Source: Bacillus timonensis
Lineage (GTDB): Bacteria; Bacillota; Bacilli; Bacillales; Bacillaceae_L
Assembly: GCF_000285535.1 (NCBI RefSeq)
Contig: NZ_HE610986.1
Coordinates: forward strand, 749,069 to 813,068
Direction of reading: 5' to 3'
Length of the DNA: 64,000 nucleotides
A program made the position numbers and the translations under genes. A model generated the notes under the pieces. That model was not told the origin of the DNA. It ran no database searches and saw only the letters and a list, made by a program, of their open reading frames with translations. This document shows, piece after piece, positions 62,869 through 64,000 of the stretch (positions are counted from its first letter, which is position 1; each line of letters starts with the position of its first letter).

Positions 62869-63690
62869 ATGCATAAAACTGCAGATATTATGGAGGCTAC
62901 AAATTACATATTGAGTAAGACAGAACATCGTCCGACAATAGGGATGATTCTTGGGTCAGGGCTTGGCACACTTGCAGAAGATATTGAAAATGCAGTTGTG
63001 ATCCCTTACAACGAGATTCCACATTTTGCGAGATCAGAAGCGATTGGACATGCGAATGAGCTTGTAATTGGACAATTAAAGAATAAAACAGTTGTAGCGA
63101 TGAAGGGGCGTTTTCATTATTATGAGGGCTTCTCAATGGACGAAGTGACGTTTCCAGTTCGTGTCATGAAAGCACTTGGTGTTGAAAATCTGCTTATCAC
63201 AAATGCATGTGGAGCTGTGAATACAAACTTTAAACCAGGCGATTTGATGCTCATTACCGACCACATCAATTTAACTGGTGCGAATCCACTAATTGGTCCA
63301 AACAATGATGAGTTAGGAACTCGTTTCCCTGATTTATCTGGTGCTTATAATAAGGAACTACGTGGCATCGCACAAGCTGTTGCTGATGAAAAAAATATTA
63401 CATTGCAACAAGGTGTGTATGCATGGTGGAGTGGCCCAACTTACGAAACTCCTGCTGAAATCCGCATGATTCGTACTCTTGGTGCTGATGCCGTTGGTAT
63501 GTCAACTGTTCCAGAGGTGATTGTGGCGACACATGCAGGCATGAAGGTACTCGGAATTTCTTGCCTTACAAACATGGCAAGTGGCATTCTAGATCAACCT
63601 TTGACTCACGACGAAGTAATTGAAGTGGCGGGTAAAGTAAAAACGACATTTATTGAGTTAGTGAAGGGGATTTTGGAAAGAGTGGAGTAA
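62869..63690 (+). CDS. Purine nucleoside phosphorylase (inosine/guanosine type)
   Basis: A 273-residue trimeric-type PNP that splits purine nucleosides with phosphate. GMILGSGLGTLAEDI (phosphate site), MKGRFHYYEGF, NACGAVN, and GVYAWWSGPTYETPAEIRMI with the base-site Glu are family features. Length and motifs match PunA/PupG rather than the hexameric DeoD. ATGGAGGAA precedes the ATG. Divergent from rbsK and the hydrolase gene. Confidence 0.94.
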   Translation: MHKTADIMEATNYILSKTEHRPTIGMILGSGLGTLAEDIENAVVIPYNEIPHFARSEAIGHANELVIGQLKNKTVVAMKGRFHYYEGFSMDEVTFPVRVMKALGVENLLITNACGAVNTNFKPGDLMLITDHINLTGANPLIGPNNDELGTRFPDLSGAYNKELRGIAQAVADEKNITLQQGVYAWWSGPTYETPAEIRMIRTLGADAVGMSTVPEVIVATHAGMKVLGISCLTNMASGILDQPLTHDEVIEVAGKVKTTFIELVKGILERVE

Positions 63691-63696
63691 AAAGAT

Positions 63697-63723
63697 AGCC
63701 GCAGTCCTTTGTGGATTGCGGCT
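63697..63723 (+). terminator. Terminator after the phosphorylase gene
   Basis: AGCCGCA and TGCGGCT arms around an inner GTCC/GGAT pairing, followed by TCAATTTT. Confidence 0.7.
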
Positions 63724-63751
63724 TCAATTTTGGAATTGTTGTTGATACGCT

Positions 63752-64000
63752 GGATTTGCGTCGGCTTTCTCGGATTTGCGTCTCCTCAATGATTTTTGCG
63801 TTGGATTTCTCGGATTTGCGTCTGCTCTAGGATTTATGCGTCTATTTTCTCACATTTGCGTCTCCCCGGCGATTTTTGCGTCGGTTTTCTCATATTTGCG
63901 TCTGCTATAGGATTTTTGCGTCGGTTTTCCTACATTTGCGTCTCCTCTGCGATTTTTGCGTCGGTTTTCTCACATTTGCGTCTGCTATAGGATTTATGCG
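63752..64000 (+). repeat. Tandem array of 20-bp units (ATTTGCGTC...), cut by the window edge
   Basis: At least twelve units of exactly or nearly 20 bases, for example GGATTTGCGTCTGCTCTAGG, ATTTTTGCGTCGGTTTTCTC and ACATTTGCGTCTCCCCGGCG. Two sub-types roughly alternate: ends in TTTTCTC and ends in CTCC/CTAGG. It follows the phosphorylase gene and its terminator in the same direction. Confidence 0.93.

Noticed and set aside
63796..63990. 64-codon frame in the right-edge array
   Set aside because: Repeat-derived peptide without start signals.

Overview
The window looks like a chromosome segment from a low-G+C, spore-forming member of the Bacillaceae. The evidence is AT-rich DNA, strong AGGAGG ribosome-binding sites, frequent GTG/TTG starts, and typical Bacillus family members (YwqCDE-type tyrosine kinase set, GtaB, PbpC-type PBP, MetNPQ behind an S-box, xpt-pbuX behind a purine riboswitch, a TxpA-like type I toxin). 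A species cannot be named from the sequence alone.

Layout. 1-7657 (minus strand): front part of an exopolysaccharide/capsule operon (YwqC modulator, YwqD kinase, YwqE phosphatase, EpsC/CapD-type dehydratase, GtaB, DegT aminotransferase, ATP-grasp ligase running off the left edge). Two of these genes carry single-base frameshifts in A-tracts. 8.2-24 kb: a cell-surface block on the minus strand (secreted protein of unknown role, proline-rich surface protein, 54-residue gene under a c-di-GMP riboswitch, PbpC-like PBP, CWB2 wall-binding protein, ECF sigma/anti-sigma pair, LPXTG leucine-rich-repeat protein, membrane proteins). 24.4-26.8 kb: an amidase without signal peptide and a WHH-motif nuclease toxin with no visible immunity gene. 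26.8-33.8 kb: SDR plus FolE, a soluble histidine kinase fused to an RsbR-like STAS domain, thiolase, a small sigma-70 factor and a membrane-anchored coiled-coil protein. 33.8-38 kb: two large tandem-repeat regions, a type I toxin-antitoxin locus, and an allantoate/carbamoyl-amino-acid amidohydrolase. 38-40 kb: xpt-pbuX. 40.4-45.1 kb: an accessory patch (HAD phosphatase lacking a normal start codon, an IS110-family element, PfpI, a second methionine aminopeptidase, small membrane protein, scar of a tyrosine recombinase) in which three genes are each followed by the same ~75-bp repeat. 46-50.5 kb: S-box-controlled methionine/sulfur uptake operon. 50.6-58.1 kb: SEC-C protein, second Prs, and an AraC-controlled sugar cluster (two Gfo/Idh/MocA dehydrogenases, two TIM-barrel isomerases) with a duplicated promoter. 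58.1-64 kb: PurU, M20 peptidase, nucleoside hydrolase, ribokinase and purine nucleoside phosphorylase.

Purine and one-carbon metabolism recurs: xanthine salvage, ureide breakdown, PRPP synthesis, nucleoside cleavage with ribose capture, FolE and PurU.

The most unusual signal is repetitive DNA. Four intergenic regions hold tandem arrays of ~20-21-bp units around a TTTGCGTC/TTTGCACC-like core, phased at two helical turns, each lying downstream of a gene and in that gene's orientation. A second family, GGGACA...TGTCCC palindromes (about 27 bp single, about 59 bp double), occurs about fifteen times, usually within a few bases of a stop codon, and in one case forms the last codons of ribokinase.
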